This document shows positions 9,948-20,927 of a DNA stretch of 42,992 nucleotides, in pieces. The stretch is taken from contig JALLAZ010000011.1 in assembly GCA_036939755.1 (NCBI GenBank), positions 1-42,992 on the forward strand, written 5' to 3'. Under the pieces are notes generated by a model. The model did not search any database, was not told the DNA's origin, and saw only the letters and a program-made list of their open reading frames with translations. The number at the start of each line of letters is the position of its first letter. Position 1 is the first letter of the stretch. A program made the translations under genes and the position numbers. The DNA is from Stephanodiscus triporus (Eukaryota; Bacillariophyta; Thalassiosirophyceae; Thalassiosirales; Thalassiosiraceae).

Positions 9948-11848
9948 TCAGGCAACCAAACTCTGGAAATCGCCCACAAACTCGCCACCCCGCACGCGTC
10001 CGCCGAAGGCGAGTACCTGGACGCCGTGCTCCCCCCCCGGAGCCAAAACGGCCGAATGTCCCACGCGATCGGCGCCGCCGTTCGACGCGCCCGACTTCTC
10101 GTACCTAGGCCTAGGCCCGGGCGTCCACGTCCAGGTTTTGGTGTCCAGGAGGTGGCTGTCGCCGAAGATCAAATCGTGGCCGTTCTCAACTTCCGTATTC
10201 GGGTCCCACCCTCCGTATATCATGATCGTGGACCCGTCGTTCAGCAGCGCGGCCACGTGCCCTGTCCGAGGCGAGGGCGCGTCCCCGTTGCATTTGGGGT
10301 TAGTCCAGACCCATTTTTTCCCCTCGCCCGTGGCCTCTAGGACGTGGACGCTATTGAAGCACTGGTCGCCGTCGTTGCCGCCGAAAATCACCACCCGGCT
10401 CCCGACGTCCGACGACGGTCCGTTGCTGCCAATGACCGTGGCGCTGTGGTACGAACGGGGACGAGGTGCGTCGCCGACTGCCTTCAGCGCGCTCCACCTC
10501 CAGCGATTGGTGTCAAGAATGTACGCCGAATTGAGCCACCTGCCATTCTTAACCCCCCCGAACACGACCAATTCGTTCGTATCGGGCAAGAAGCAGCTAC
10601 CGTGTCCGCTGCGTCCGCTCGGGATTTGACCCGATACGGTGGGCGGGTACCAAAGCATTATCTCGGTATCCAACACCATGACCTGATCGGTCGTCGTCAG
10701 CTTTCCCGTCGTATCGTTCAGGACCTCCCCGCCAAAACAAAGAAGGAGCTGCCGTTCGGGGAGGAAGTTGGCCGTGTGCCAGGTCCGTGCGACCCCGTCG
10801 CAGTTGATGGGTCGGGTCCACGTCCCGTCCATGAGATCGTAGACGAAGAGATCGGCCAATGGCCTCGGTTCGCCGTTATCGATCGTTTGGCCGCCGTACA
10901 CGATGAATCGCCTGTGATCGATCATCGTCATCGTCTGTCCCCATCGTGGGCGGGGGGGTGTATTTCCCGGCCTGGACTCCGCGACATCGTCGTTCGCTTT
11001 CGTCTTGGCATCGGACGGAATGCCATCCCCGTCCAACGATGATTCGCAGTCGGGCATGGTCTGGCCCAAGCTGGCAAGAGTCGACTCGTTGTTGCCCCAG
11101 TCGCTATCGATCTCCTCGATGAAATCGTTGAACGCTGCGGTGTCCGGCGTCGGCACATCCCTTCCCGCGTCGCTGCTCACGCGCGACTTCTTTCGGGTCG
11201 AAGCTTTCGGATCAACTCCTGCACGCTTGGTGGGCCTTATTTTTTCCGCCTGTCAGTTATTTCGTGAGAGGGATTTTTTAGCGAGACGAAAAATGTCCAT
11301 GCGGGCAAAAAACTGAAGACCGAGGGAAGTAAATACTGCTTCTGTTCTAGTCATACCTTACTCTGGCGGCCGTGTTTATTTCCGCTACTTCCGAAGAAAT
11401 TGAGCTTCTGCTGACCCTTACTCTGCTTGCTCTTCGTCTCCGCGACCACCTCCTGTTCTGTGCCGCATTTCTTATTGGGCGATGGCGTATCCTCCACTAT
11501 CCGGGACGACGTGTCCTCCAACTCCGCCGCCATCCCGTCGTGCGACGGGACCTCGATGGTGGTTTCGTCCTCGTCGTTGTTCGTAATGCTGCGACATTCG
11601 GCCGTCGTCGGCGCCGCGACGTCGTTCGCGCCGACGTCGGCGTTCGATGCGTCGCGGACCTTGACGCGCAGCGTGCCGACGAAGCCATTCAGGTCGATCG
11701 ACACCCCGCCACTGCAAATTTTGCCGACCGACATGACAGGACCGTCCGCGTCGTCGCTCGAGCTCGAGCGGCCTGGTTCGAGGCAAAAGTCGACCCCTCC
11801 AAACGATAGGGTGAACGTGGCGGTGGCGTCTTGCTCTTGGGACGGCAT
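9948..11848 (-). CDS. Kelch-repeat beta-propeller protein
   Basis: Two exons are inferred, 11848-11357 and 11249-9948, joined across a 107-bp GT-AG intron (QSK to AEKIRPTKRAG, phase 0), giving 597 aa. The N-terminal exon (164 aa) is acidic and low in complexity apart from an initial block, FTLSFGGVDFCLEPG. Downstream of a basic stretch (RKKSR) lie six Kelch motifs, each with a conserved R.xH and a terminal GG: FIVYGG, LLCFGG, LVVFGG, VVIFGG, IMIYGG and LAFGG. These should fold as one propeller for protein-protein contacts. No catalytic domain is visible. The bipartite basic region suggests a nuclear location, which is inference. It is head-to-head with the PDZ gene. If the intron is ignored, the gene would be annotated as two shorter ones. 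Confidence 0.85.
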
Positions 11849-12305
11849 TGAGATCTCGCGTTACGTTGGATTGGGCAGCAATATGATGGTGTGTGATTTG
11901 TACCTACCTTAGTGTGTTGTCCGTGTTGGGATGGGATGGGGGTCGGTTGTTGGGAAGCAAATGATATGTATATTTTTGGCGCGATTGTAGGGCGAAACAC
12001 CAATTCCTACGTGGGTATGGACTGTTTGTCTTACCATTGCTCTTTTGTTCTTTTCTCTCTTCCTCTCTCTCTCTGGGAAGGCGGAAGCACAAAGCGCCGT
12101 GCTGCATGCCGCCGAGCTTTGGCAACTTCTTCCCACTCGACACTCGACTGCCATGTCATCGATATCTGAACTTTCAGAGTCTGCGTCCGCGCCGACGTCG
12201 GCCTAATTGGCGCCGCTGGCATTGTCTACCGTGAAACTTCGCTACCCCCGCCTCTTCCGGGAATATGGCTACCTCTCCGAACGCCAGACGGGCATCGACG
12301 AGAGC
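11849..12305. promoter_or_regulatory. Divergent promoter region with an in-frame upstream mini-ORF
   Basis: This is the shared upstream region of the Kelch (-) and PDZ (+) genes, with pyrimidine-rich stretches near 12037-12080. An ATG at 12153 opens a 17-codon frame (MSSISELSESASAPTSA) that ends at TAA 12204-12206 and is in the same frame as the PDZ protein, which continues open directly after the stop. Confidence 0.45.
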
Positions 12306-14138
12306 ATGGGGGATTCGTGGAAGAGATCCCCCATCGACCGTGACACCGGGCTTTGCACGACCATCTTCTACCAGGACTTCGCGGCTCCCATCAGCCTCGA
12401 GGGAGAAGCGGCGGGATGTCCCCTGAAGGCCAATTCCGACGCCAACAGATTCGCAATCTTCGTCTTGAGGTGCCTGAGCGCGAGCGAGAGCGGCAGCTGC
12501 GGCGGCGACGCATGTCGTCAGTTCGGCGTGCTGAATGCGGCGCTCGACGACGTCTTCGCATTCGTCTCAGTGAGGGATAGGTTTTCGCACCTCCTGGGGT
12601 GGACGTGCGCGGCGGTGAGTCACGGCATGTACTCGATGATGAGCAGGTATGATCCCGACGGTATTCGTTCCCTCTTCGTGGCAGCGGCGGCCGAGTGGAA
12701 AAAAATATACGAGAAGATTCCCGAGGGCGGCGACGACCCAGCGGGGGTGAGCGCTGATCTTCGCATCTTCGCGATTCGGAATTGTCAGGACCTCCAGAAG
12801 CTGTTGAGACAGTACAAAAAGGAATGGAAGGATCACTTCGAAGGGGTCACTCTTTCGTTCAACTTCATCAGGATACCGCGCCCGAAGAAAGTACCTACCG
12901 CCCCCGCCGCCATCGGGATCGCGTCGTCGACGTCCTCTCTCACGCCAGTGCCATCCACGGCCGCTGTGCCAGTCACGGCGGCCGCGACGGCCACGTCAGT
13001 CGAAGGGGGCCACAACGGCAAGAAGAATACAGTCAAGCTCCCGCCGCCGACGAACTTGTTCTCTTCGACGTCCAACGGCACCGCGAAGGAGACAGTCGAG
13101 ATAACCGTCGTGAGGACCACTGCGGATCACCCGCTCGGACTCCACATCGTCGCGGATGGAAATGCCGTTAAGGTCGAGTCCATCGACGCGCAGAGTCTCT
13201 TCCTCGGGACGCAACTGACGGCGGGCATGTCACTCGAGACCATCAACGGGAGGGGATACGCGACGTTCGCCGAGGGGGTGGAATTGATCAAGAACTCGGT
13301 TGGCAAGATGACAGTCGTTGCGTCTTTCCCTCGGCCCGCCCTCGCCGCTCCAATGCCTGCCAAATCTCAATGTGACCCCGATGCCCCCAAGCCCAGCGCC
13401 GTATCCGAGCCTGTCTCCGATGTAGCGAAGCGCAAGGCCCCACCCGAAGCGACATACGACTCCTCAATCTCCAAGGTGGCCAAGAAGGCGGTCGAGGATG
13501 ACGAAATCACGATGAGCCCCCATGCCGCCTTTTTTTTCAAGCTGGAGGCCGTCGCTCGACTCTATGGACCCGAAACAGGTCACATTCTCATTAGAGGTAT
13601 CTCAACTGGCTCCGATGACAGTGACGACGACGACGAGGAGGAGGAGGAGGAGGATGAAGATACATCCAAGTACACTGCCGAGCAGATGTCTACCCTACGC
13701 CTTGTCCTCATCAACCAGAAAAGGCAAGACAGGCTGGACGAAATGCGAAAGTTTCTCCTCGGCGACCAGGCCGACTGTGGCCTTATGATGTTCAATACCT
13801 CCTACAGCTACGAGGTATTGGGAGGGTTCGACCGATTCAAGTCGTATATGTATCCTAAGGCCAAATCTCCCGCCGACAAGTTCGATTTGCTATTCGCTTA
13901 CACCCACAGCCTCTGGCAGTATGATGTTTGGATGCATGATAACGAGGGTGACATGGGTGGCATGGTGAAGAGTCTAGCAGGCATGTGGAAGAAATTACTC
14001 AAGAATGATGATGGGAAGTTGAATATTGATTCGCAATACACTCGTCCCGGCGTCGAAGAGTTTCTCCGGCACTTCAAAGAAAAGATTGAGGACATTGATA
14101 TGGATCCTTACCCAGCTTTCAAGTTCAACTTCCAGTAG
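12306..14138 (+). CDS. PDZ-domain protein with acidic region, function unknown
   Basis: From the first in-frame ATG (12306, MGDSWKRSP) the protein has 610 aa. Residues about 1-190 form an unrecognised, Cys- and aromatic-containing domain (DRFSHLLGWTCAAVSHGMYS; EWKKIYEKIPEG). After a Pro/Thr/Ala linker comes a PDZ domain at about 263-343: VEITVVRTTADHPLGLHIV, with the carboxylate-binding loop as PLGLHI, then GMSLETINGRGYATF. A basic KRKAPP..KVAKKA stretch and a run of Asp/Glu (SDDSDDDDEEEEEE) follow, then a conserved-looking C-terminal domain ending DPYPAFKFNFQ. The open frame extends upstream to 12207 with protein-like sequence (LRYPRLFREYGYLSE), blocked by a TAA at 12204. The true start may therefore be elsewhere. 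I do not recognise the flanking domains. Confidence 0.75.
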   Translation: MGDSWKRSPIDRDTGLCTTIFYQDFAAPISLEGEAAGCPLKANSDANRFAIFVLRCLSASESGSCGGDACRQFGVLNAALDDVFAFVSVRDRFSHLLGWTCAAVSHGMYSMMSRYDPDGIRSLFVAAAAEWKKIYEKIPEGGDDPAGVSADLRIFAIRNCQDLQKLLRQYKKEWKDHFEGVTLSFNFIRIPRPKKVPTAPAAIGIASSTSSLTPVPSTAAVPVTAAATATSVEGGHNGKKNTVKLPPPTNLFSSTSNGTAKETVEITVVRTTADHPLGLHIVADGNAVKVESIDAQSLFLGTQLTAGMSLETINGRGYATFAEGVELIKNSVGKMTVVASFPRPALAAPMPAKSQCDPDAPKPSAVSEPVSDVAKRKAPPEATYDSSISKVAKKAVEDDEITMSPHAAFFFKLEAVARLYGPETGHILIRGISTGSDDSDDDDEEEEEEDEDTSKYTAEQMSTLRLVLINQKRQDRLDEMRKFLLGDQADCGLMMFNTSYSYEVLGGFDRFKSYMYPKAKSPADKFDLLFAYTHSLWQYDVWMHDNEGDMGGMVKSLAGMWKKLLKNDDGKLNIDSQYTRPGVEEFLRHFKEKIEDIDMDPYPAFKFNFQ

Positions 14139-14443
14139 CTCATTCACCTCCCACTGTCACATCGTGCTAAGCTAGGCTGGTCGTTCTTCTATCTCTCTGT
14201 TTTGCGCATCCAACGACCAGCATCCGCTGTAGTCAATGATTAGAAATTTCATAGAACCATTAAATTGTCTGACCATCTTCATCAAATAACAGTGCTATGA
14301 TTTAATCTCTTTCACTCTTTAAATATACTTATTACTTGGATGTATTTGGATGTATCACTAAATTATTTACTTTACCAAAGTTATTTATCAAGTGGATTCG
14401 GCGGGCAACTTATCTCATACTAGTAAACGTATCAAATCAAATG
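14139..14443. other. Convergent 3' spacer
   Basis: This AT-rich spacer lies between the convergent PDZ and glutamate-receptor genes. No gene is seen. Confidence 0.4.
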
Positions 14444-16894
14444 TCAGCTACTATCGTACAGCCTATCAGCTTCGGTCGAGGTATTGCTTTCCTCAGTATG
14501 AGCAGTGCATTGCATTCGTCGTTGCCGAATACTCGCAATATCCTGTTTAAGGTAAGATACCTCCTCTGTAAGGCCCACAATAGCATCTTCGATGCGCTTC
14601 GAAAAAACAGAAATATCTATTGGATCTTCGAACACATCATTCTTTATGCGTGGTGCAGTCGTGGCCAAAGATGGTTCAGAATTCACTCTCTTCGAAGTGT
14701 CTGATGAACCAAACTCTCTTTCGCGCTCAAACCTTACATGATCCTTGATGCACGGCCATGAATCAATGTTTGGTGATGATTTATTCGGTATTCTGCTCGG
14801 TCTGAATCGCGCCGAAATAGAGACATGAGTCAAATTATTCTTGATGTGCGGTCCACTAATGGCCGAAGGAGTGTCTGATGGATCGAACCCTTTACTGCTC
14901 GGTCTGAAGCGCCTCGACATAGAGAAGCGCCTCGACAAAGAGGCTTCCGAAGCGTCGTGGTTGTATTTACGTTTGGCATACTTTGATATCAAACTGGCGA
15001 ATAGGCCGGCAACAACAAGCACAGCAGACAGAACGTATGCACCCGAAAGATGTTTTGGATGCAAGGATATAGTCTCAAGGGAATCATCAGCAGCATCTGC
15101 GCACGTGTTGCGAGGCATGTGTAGGTCTTGTATGCTTCTCCACTTGCCACTTACAATCAATTCTGTCAATACTGTGTTCAATGGATCGACATATCTTTCG
15201 GAAACGGGCATCCCCCAAGGCAAATCGAGCACCGGTTCACCCACCGTCACCTTATCGCAATGCTCGCCCTTGCTATAATAAGTTTGCAACACTTCAATGT
15301 TAACAAGCGCACAATCACAAGCACCATTGTCCATGGCCGGTAGTACTTCTTCACGAGTGTCATACGGTGCATAGCGGATCTTGCCTCTGCCATAGAGCAC
15401 ATCCATCTCTGCCATTCTAACATTTAGAAGGCACAGACGCTTATTCTGCGCAATGACGTCCTTGACGCTGTTTATTGGGAGTTGAGAGCTTCTTCGCACC
15501 AAATAATTTGTAAGATTAGCAGTGTAGGCTGCGCACGTCAACAGGATTTGAACACCTATCGCTAGCAATGTGAAGCGTCCCGCCCATGTTCCTCCGTCTT
15601 CCTTCCTGCCATTGGACGGGAGCATTGTTTCTTGTGAAAAAAAACGCAGCATCCCGTTGTACATCGCATCTAAGGTAGTCGATATGGGAGCTTCAACAAA
15701 GTAAGACCACCAACTCTTGTCGCTTTCTTGTAATGAAAACAGCAAACTCAACCCAAATATCACTACAAATGTCACCCCCCATAAAGAAGCCGAAAATGGA
15801 GCGAACACGCTTCCAATCATCTTCCCAACGGAAGTGGTGCCTTCATTTTTCACGACTAAATACAAGCGGGTAACCCCAAGCTCGAGAACTTCCACGTGTC
15901 AATGGTAAGATATGGTGCACCAGAAAGATGTTCATTGTCAACGAATAGCGATTCATACTTACAATTGGAAAGTACCATCATTTGAGGAGTTTTTGTGAAG
16001 GCCCCTATGCATATGTCAATGACCGATAGACCTGAAGGGATTTGCAAAGTTTCAGTTAGAGATATTCACATGGGCATTATACGATTTGTACAGACTGAGC
16101 TCACCAGTAGCATAAACACACGCTTTATACATGCTGACTTCATTAACATTGACGGAGGATTGGTACATTTGAGATCGTTCTTGGACATCCACGGGAACAT
16201 GAGTGAAGTTGATTTTTAGCTGGACGGACGAGTAATTTTGACGAAAAAAAGTTATCTGCGAAATTCCATCCAGCAAACTTGAAATGGATCATTGATTAAT
16301 ACTTACGCCAATACCAGACTCCTTAACAAGCACATTCACCAAATCGACCGTGGTTCCATAAAATGACACATTGTTATGACGAAGGATGACTCCCAAACCA
16401 TCGTACGTTCCATCATCTATTCTAGATCCTTGATAGCCCCTGTAATTTTCCTCCATGACACCAAGCAAAACAGCTCCGTCCAGCCTCTTCGGGTCTCGGT
16501 AAAATTGATCGACGAATCCACATGTCTCGTAGGAAAAATACCTAGCGCTCTCGGGAAAGTATATGCTCCGCCTATGCGGCACGTCGCAGTTTAGGTTGTC
16601 GACATAGCAGAATTCGTCGCGACACCATAGACTTTCACGTCCAGCGGTAGCGCAAGGAGATGTCCCGATATCATGCGCACCACATCCTATCCCGTATTCG
16701 CTGATGTTCAGTCCCATCGCGATGGCGCTCGCTTGGTCCCCCTCCGACAGCGGCGGCACCTCATCTAGCCCTAGACATGGACAACTGCTTTGATCGCTGC
16801 TCCCACCGACGCGAGCCTCGACGTCGGCGAAGCGCGCCAGTAACTGAAGGAGGATAGTGCCCATACAAAGCCAAGACGACAGCTGCAGTTCCAT
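14444..16894 (-). CDS. Ionotropic glutamate receptor-like ligand-gated channel
   Basis: Four exons are inferred: 16894-16307, 16255-16105, 16031-15963 and 15888-14444 (introns 51, 73 and 74 bp), giving 750 aa. The ATG at 16894 starts a signal peptide (MELQLSSWLCMGTILLQLLA). A Cys-rich extracellular segment follows (CPCLGLDEVPPLSEG; WCRDEFCYVDNLNCDVP). The S1 half of the ligand-binding domain comes next, with GLSVIDICIGAFTKTPQ and FLELGVTRLYLVV. M1 is SLWGVTFVVIFGLSLLF, a pore loop region follows (AMYNGMLRFFSQETM), and M3 carries CAAYTANLTNYL, the equivalent of SYTANLAAF. S2 contains VLPAMDNGACDCALVN, M4 is AYVLSAVLVVAGLFASLI, and a long Ser/Arg-rich cytoplasmic tail ends with a short coiled coil. 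It should be a plasma-membrane cation channel. The ligand is unknown. Confidence 0.9.
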
Positions 16895-17280
16895 GGTGTT
16901 AATGGCGGCATGCGGCGGGAAAGGGTTTACCATAAAATGATTGGGGAGGAGTGAAGGAATCGAAGAATGAATGCGAAGGGAGGAAGGAGGAGGAGGAGGT
17001 GGTATGGTACAATAGAGGAGGTTTTTTGGAGTCCCTCCAAATTCCAAATGCATTTCTGTCCGTCGTACTTGTTCTTGCTTTCGCCGAACTCTCGCTTAAT
17101 CGCTAAAATTACCCCCCCCCTTTCTCGCTACTTTCTTGTGTAGGAATCTGTATGCGAGCAAAAGTGTGAATATAAACACAACACCGTTACAGAGGAGATT
17201 GATTCACCCCGCAGCTTGCGGCTGCTGGTGCTATTAACACTTAACACTCCATCGCTGCAAGCTTCAACCCATACTATACA
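16895..17280. promoter_or_regulatory. Divergent promoter of the iGluR and sulfotransferase-like genes
   Basis: This 386-bp spacer lies between two divergent ATGs. It contains a poly-C run near 17111-17120 and a purine/pyrimidine-skewed stretch at 16976-17000. No coding frame or identifiable box stands out. Confidence 0.4.
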
Positions 17281-19224
17281 ATGGCCCCCAATACCCATCG
17301 AATAGACCGGCAGCCTAACAGTCGTTCCAGGCTCCGCTCCTCATCGCCTGCAGCAGAATCCATCGATAGCAACAGCGGCTACGACCACGAGCCATGGCGC
17401 GATAGATTTGATAGACTGCGCCGTCCCAGTTCCAGTCCCGTCCCTTTCGGATCGCAAAAATCGAACTCCGCCCACGGCTCCGTCGTCATGAATAGGACAT
17501 TCCAAAAGCTTATAGGACTGCTCCTCGCCATCGTTATATTCGACCTTTTCTACCTGTGGGACTTTTTCCACGGCATCGACGAAAATTCCAACGGACCCGA
17601 GGCGGGGATTCATAATTTGCACGAGACGCACGGGAGTAGGCAGGTGATCAGCCTGTTACAGCAGGTCCAAAGGGGGCTGCACATGAACGCCGGCACCTCG
17701 GGGGCGGAGTCCGAGACGCAGGATAACTTCGATAGCCTGACGGACGAAGAGAAGGTAGAAGAACTACAGAAGGAAATATACGAATGGAAAAACAAATACG
17801 AAAAGGCGATGGCGAGATTACACGAAAATCCTTACCCCAATGGTCCCCCCAACGTTCCATTCACTCCCAAACCCCCCAATAGAGAGGATACTTACGTATT
17901 TAAGCCGGTGAAGAAATCGCGCGCCGAGCTTGCGAAGACAGAAACGTATGGCGTGCACAAAAATATCGTCAACATCCTGCATTCCGCCAGCGTCGAAATT
18001 GACAAGGAACTGGCAGAGCAGCTGCCCACATGGGACAATGTGGTTTCGATGTACGGCGATAAACCCATAATTAAGGGCCTCGAGACGTGCGAGCCCTATC
18101 GGAATGCCGTGAAGCCGGAAAATCGAATGACCGGACCCGCGGGGATGTTCAACACGGGTACTAACTTGCTCTTCGAGCTGATGAAGGTAAATTGCGACAT
18201 CAAGGAGGCGAGGCGAAAATTCAGGGAACCCAAAAGGAACGGCATGAGATGGCAGGTCCCGTGGGGGAAGCACAATCCCCCCACGACTCATAGGTTCAGG
18301 AACGTCGCCAAGGCCTGGGGCAAGGGGATAAAACAGGACGATTTCTTCCCCGTGGTACTGATAAAGGATCCATACACGTGGATGGGCTCCCAATGCCGTC
18401 ATAAGTATGCATCGTTCTGGGGTCACGACGATGAGCACTGTCCAAATTTAGTCCGATGGAGAGTCACCGATGCGATAGTGCCCTCGGAGGTGATGGTTAA
18501 ATTTGCCCTGCAGATGAAAAGGTTCGATTCGTTGGTGGACGTGTGGAATAAATGGTACCAGGAATGGGAGGCTCAGACGTTCCCGCACATTACCACCCGG
18601 TTTGAGGACTTGCTATTCCACGGCGAGGAGGTGACGAAGGTGGCGTGCGATTGCGTGGGGGGGGTATTTGCCAAGGAGTTCAAATACGTGGAGGACAGCG
18701 CGAAGAAAGCGGTCGGGGTTCACACGGGCGCGAATGGATTGGTGGAGGCCATGTTGCATTACGGAGACCCGACAAAGAGATTGAATGGCTTCACCGATCG
18801 CGATCTAATCTACGCGAGTAAGACGGTGGATTATGAGTTGTTGAAGAAGTACGGTTACCAGATGCCACCGCTGCCTGGGGGGGTAGCGCCGCCAGAGATT
18901 GCTAAAGAAGAAGACGACGACGAGGAGAATAATGCGGCGAAGGAGGAAAAGAAAGCGGAGAATGGCACGGACGATGAGGAAAAGAAAGTGGAGAATGGCA
19001 CGGACGATGAGGAGAAGAGAGGGGAGAATGGCACGGACGATGAGGAGAAGAAAGAGGAGTTTCGTACAGATGGTACAGATGACAAGGAGATGAACAAGGA
19101 GAATGGCAACAAGGAAGAGGGGAAGGGTGAAAAAAATATTAATGAGGAGGAAGAGAAGGACGAGGGGTTTGATATAGATGTGGAAGATGGGGAGAAGGAT
19201 GCCAAGGTAGATGACGAAACATGA
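17281..19224 (+). CDS. Golgi-type sulfotransferase-like protein with acidic repeat tail
   Basis: A single 647-aa frame. The short basic N-terminus and one membrane segment at about 77-95 (LIGLLLAIVIFDLFYLWDFF) give a type II topology. A short coiled coil (EEKVEELQKEIYEWKNKYEK) is the stem. The catalytic-looking domain has a PAPS-loop-like GMFNTGTNLLFEL at about 290 and VVLIKDPYTWMGS at about 358, corresponding to the 5'- and 3'-phosphate motifs of sulfotransferases. Residues 540-647 form an Asp/Glu/Lys tail built on EEKK(x)ENGTDD repeated four times. It belongs to a different subfamily from the gene at 5572-7074, since motif context and length differ. The substrate is probably a secretory glycan. 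The gene is head-to-head with the glutamate receptor. Confidence 0.8.
   Translation: MAPNTHRIDRQPNSRSRLRSSSPAAESIDSNSGYDHEPWRDRFDRLRRPSSSPVPFGSQKSNSAHGSVVMNRTFQKLIGLLLAIVIFDLFYLWDFFHGIDENSNGPEAGIHNLHETHGSRQVISLLQQVQRGLHMNAGTSGAESETQDNFDSLTDEEKVEELQKEIYEWKNKYEKAMARLHENPYPNGPPNVPFTPKPPNREDTYVFKPVKKSRAELAKTETYGVHKNIVNILHSASVEIDKELAEQLPTWDNVVSMYGDKPIIKGLETCEPYRNAVKPENRMTGPAGMFNTGTNLLFELMKVNCDIKEARRKFREPKRNGMRWQVPWGKHNPPTTHRFRNVAKAWGKGIKQDDFFPVVLIKDPYTWMGSQCRHKYASFWGHDDEHCPNLVRWRVTDAIVPSEVMVKFALQMKRFDSLVDVWNKWYQEWEAQTFPHITTRFEDLLFHGEEVTKVACDCVGGVFAKEFKYVEDSAKKAVGVHTGANGLVEAMLHYGDPTKRLNGFTDRDLIYASKTVDYELLKKYGYQMPPLPGGVAPPEIAKEEDDDEENNAAKEEKKAENGTDDEEKKVENGTDDEEKRGENGTDDEEKKEEFRTDGTDDKEMNKENGNKEEGKGEKNINEEEEKDEGFDIDVEDGEKDAKVDDET
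18940..19070 (+). repeat. Short tandem repeats in the sulfotransferase-like tail
   Basis: Imperfect 36-bp units encode EEKKxENGTDD, repeated about four times within coding sequence, followed by further Glu/Lys-rich codons. This is typical of slippage-driven low-complexity expansion. Confidence 0.7.
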
Positions 19225-19420
19225 TCCCGTGTTGGGCCGACTGTAGGCTGGGCGTAGGAGATCGAGTAATGAGGAGGGGGGAAACGAGACGGGGGATTGT
19301 GAAGATGACTGACATTGTAGCTTTGGGCACTTGAATTTCTCTCTATAATTATTTATCTATGAACAAATTAAGTTTATTTTTTCTCGACATTCTAGATCTA
19401 TCATAGCTCCTAACACCATA

Positions 19421-19495
19421 CCCATTCACCTCTCTATCGTTCTTAGGGCGAGCAAATGCCGCCCCTCCTCTCGATCTCCATCCGCGGCGGCCTCC
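19421..19495 (-). repeat. Left arm of inverted repeat 1 (end of membrane-protein gene)
   Basis: On the minus strand this stretch contains the last codons (DREEGRHLLAL...), the stop and the start of the 3' flank of the small membrane protein. Its inverted copy is at 21551-21631. A 34-bp core starting GAGATCGAGAGGAGGG is identical, and the sequence on either side is similar with small indels. Confidence 0.85.
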
Positions 19496-19986
19496 TTCTC
19501 CTCGTTGAGGAAGATCGAACGAACGCTGTCATCGTCCGCCACTACGTGATCCCGAACCTGACCGAGCCATCTAACGAGGAAGATTGCACCGAAGGTAAGC
19601 GCGCAAGGTCGCCAGAACCACACGGTCGACGGCACACGCAGGCCTATCGCCTCGCTGAATCCCCATATCGCGCCGGCTCCGCCGAAGACCTCGAGTACGA
19701 GCTTCGCTCCGAAGATATGAAATAGACGGACTAACTTATCCCTAGGCATCGACGACGTCCCTCCTCCTCGGTCGCAGGAGGAGGAGGAGGAGGAGGAGGA
19801 TGCAGTCATGACGGTCGTCACGGCGGAGGGTTGTTGTTGTTGTTGTTGTTGTCGCGAGGACGACGACGGGTGGGACGGATGACGTTGGGCGCGGGCGGAC
19901 GGGCCAACCGTGAACGAGATTGTGGCGGTGACGAGGAGCAGGAGGATGGAGAGGCGTCGGCTTTTGGAAATCCCCGCCTTGACCAT
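19426..19986 (-). CDS. Small membrane protein with signal-like leader, unknown function
   Basis: From the ATG at 19986 (MVKAGISKSRR) the protein has 186 aa. The leader LSILLLLVTATISFTVGPSA looks like a signal peptide and could be the first half of a plastid-type presequence, although no clear ASAFAP motif is present. Poly-Gln and poly-Ser tracts follow, then a conserved-looking region with two hydrophobic helices (KLVLEVFGGAGAIWGFSEAI and VWFWRPCALTFGAIFLVRWL) and a charged tail. I do not recognise the family. The ATG is only 156 bp from that of the divergent S51 peptidase, so the two probably share a promoter. Its final codons and 3' flank recur in inverted form past the end of that peptidase gene. 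Confidence 0.75.
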   Translation of the reverse strand: MVKAGISKSRRLSILLLLVTATISFTVGPSARAQRHPSHPSSSSRQQQQQQQPSAVTTVMTASSSSSSSSCDRGGGTSSMPRDKLVRLFHIFGAKLVLEVFGGAGAIWGFSEAIGLRVPSTVWFWRPCALTFGAIFLVRWLGQVRDHVVADDDSVRSIFLNEEKEAAADGDREEGRHLLALRTIER

Positions 19987-20142
19987 TATTAAATCATTAC
20001 TTCCAGGGCGGTCGGGACTTAACGGCACGAAAGAAGTTCACGAGACAAAAAAGTTGGTTGGTTCCCGCCAAGTCGTCGCCCCCCTCCATCCCGCCGCCGG
20101 CCGCCCTCGCCTCCACCTTCCACGGACGGAGAAGAAAAGACG

Positions 20143-20895
20143 ATGAAGGCCGCCGCTGCGGTACTACCCACCCTCCCCATCGTAATCTGTCGTTTACTAC
20201 CGACGGCGTCGTCATTCGTTACGCCGGAGGCGCGTCGTTCCGTCGACTGCCCGTCGTCTCGCCGCGGCCGTCGACGATCGCTGTCGTCCGGCGCCGCCTC
20301 CTCCGCGGACTCGAGATCCCACCCGCGGCACGACGACGACGACGACCGCGACCGCGACCACGACGACGGCCGCCGTCCCTGGGCCGCCCGCGCGCTGCTG
20401 TTCTCGTCGTTCGACGACGGCGTGTCGTCGAACGTCGCCGCCCGGTCCTTCCTCCGACGCTCCCTCGCCGAGGCGCTGCTGCGCGAGCGCGCGATCGCGA
20501 TCGAGGACGACGTCCGATCCTCGGCGGCGTTCAGCCCGTGCAACGGGCCGAGCCCGCACGCGATCGACGACCTGGAACGCGTCGACGGACTACTCCTGCG
20601 CGACGATCGTCGTCGGGGCGGCCGAGGGGTCGTCGCCGACCGCCCCGACGACGGCATGGCCGACTCGTGGACGACGGAGGCCCTGCGCCTCCTCCTCCTC
20701 TCGCGCGGATGCGGCGATCCGCCGGGGCGCGGGACGACGACGACGGCGGCCCTCAGGGTACTTTACGTGCCGACGGCGATGTACGCGCTCGATCCTAGGA
20801 GCTCGAATTCTCCGGGGAGGCAGCGCCAGCGCGCACGCGCCGACGGCCGGAAGCGGAGGGACAAGCTACTGGATCTGCTGGAAGGCCTGATGACG

Positions 20896-20927
<32 letters not shown>

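Noticed and set aside
11357..11420. PIP-box-like QQKLNFF in the Kelch protein
   Set aside because: The canonical PCNA-binding spacing is Q-x-x-L-x-x-F-F. This one is a residue short, so the resemblance is probably chance.
20058..20798. 246-codon plus-strand frame overlapping the S51 peptidase start
   Set aside because: It is an Arg/Pro-rich out-of-frame shadow. The overlapping frame carries the presequence and the catalytic motifs.
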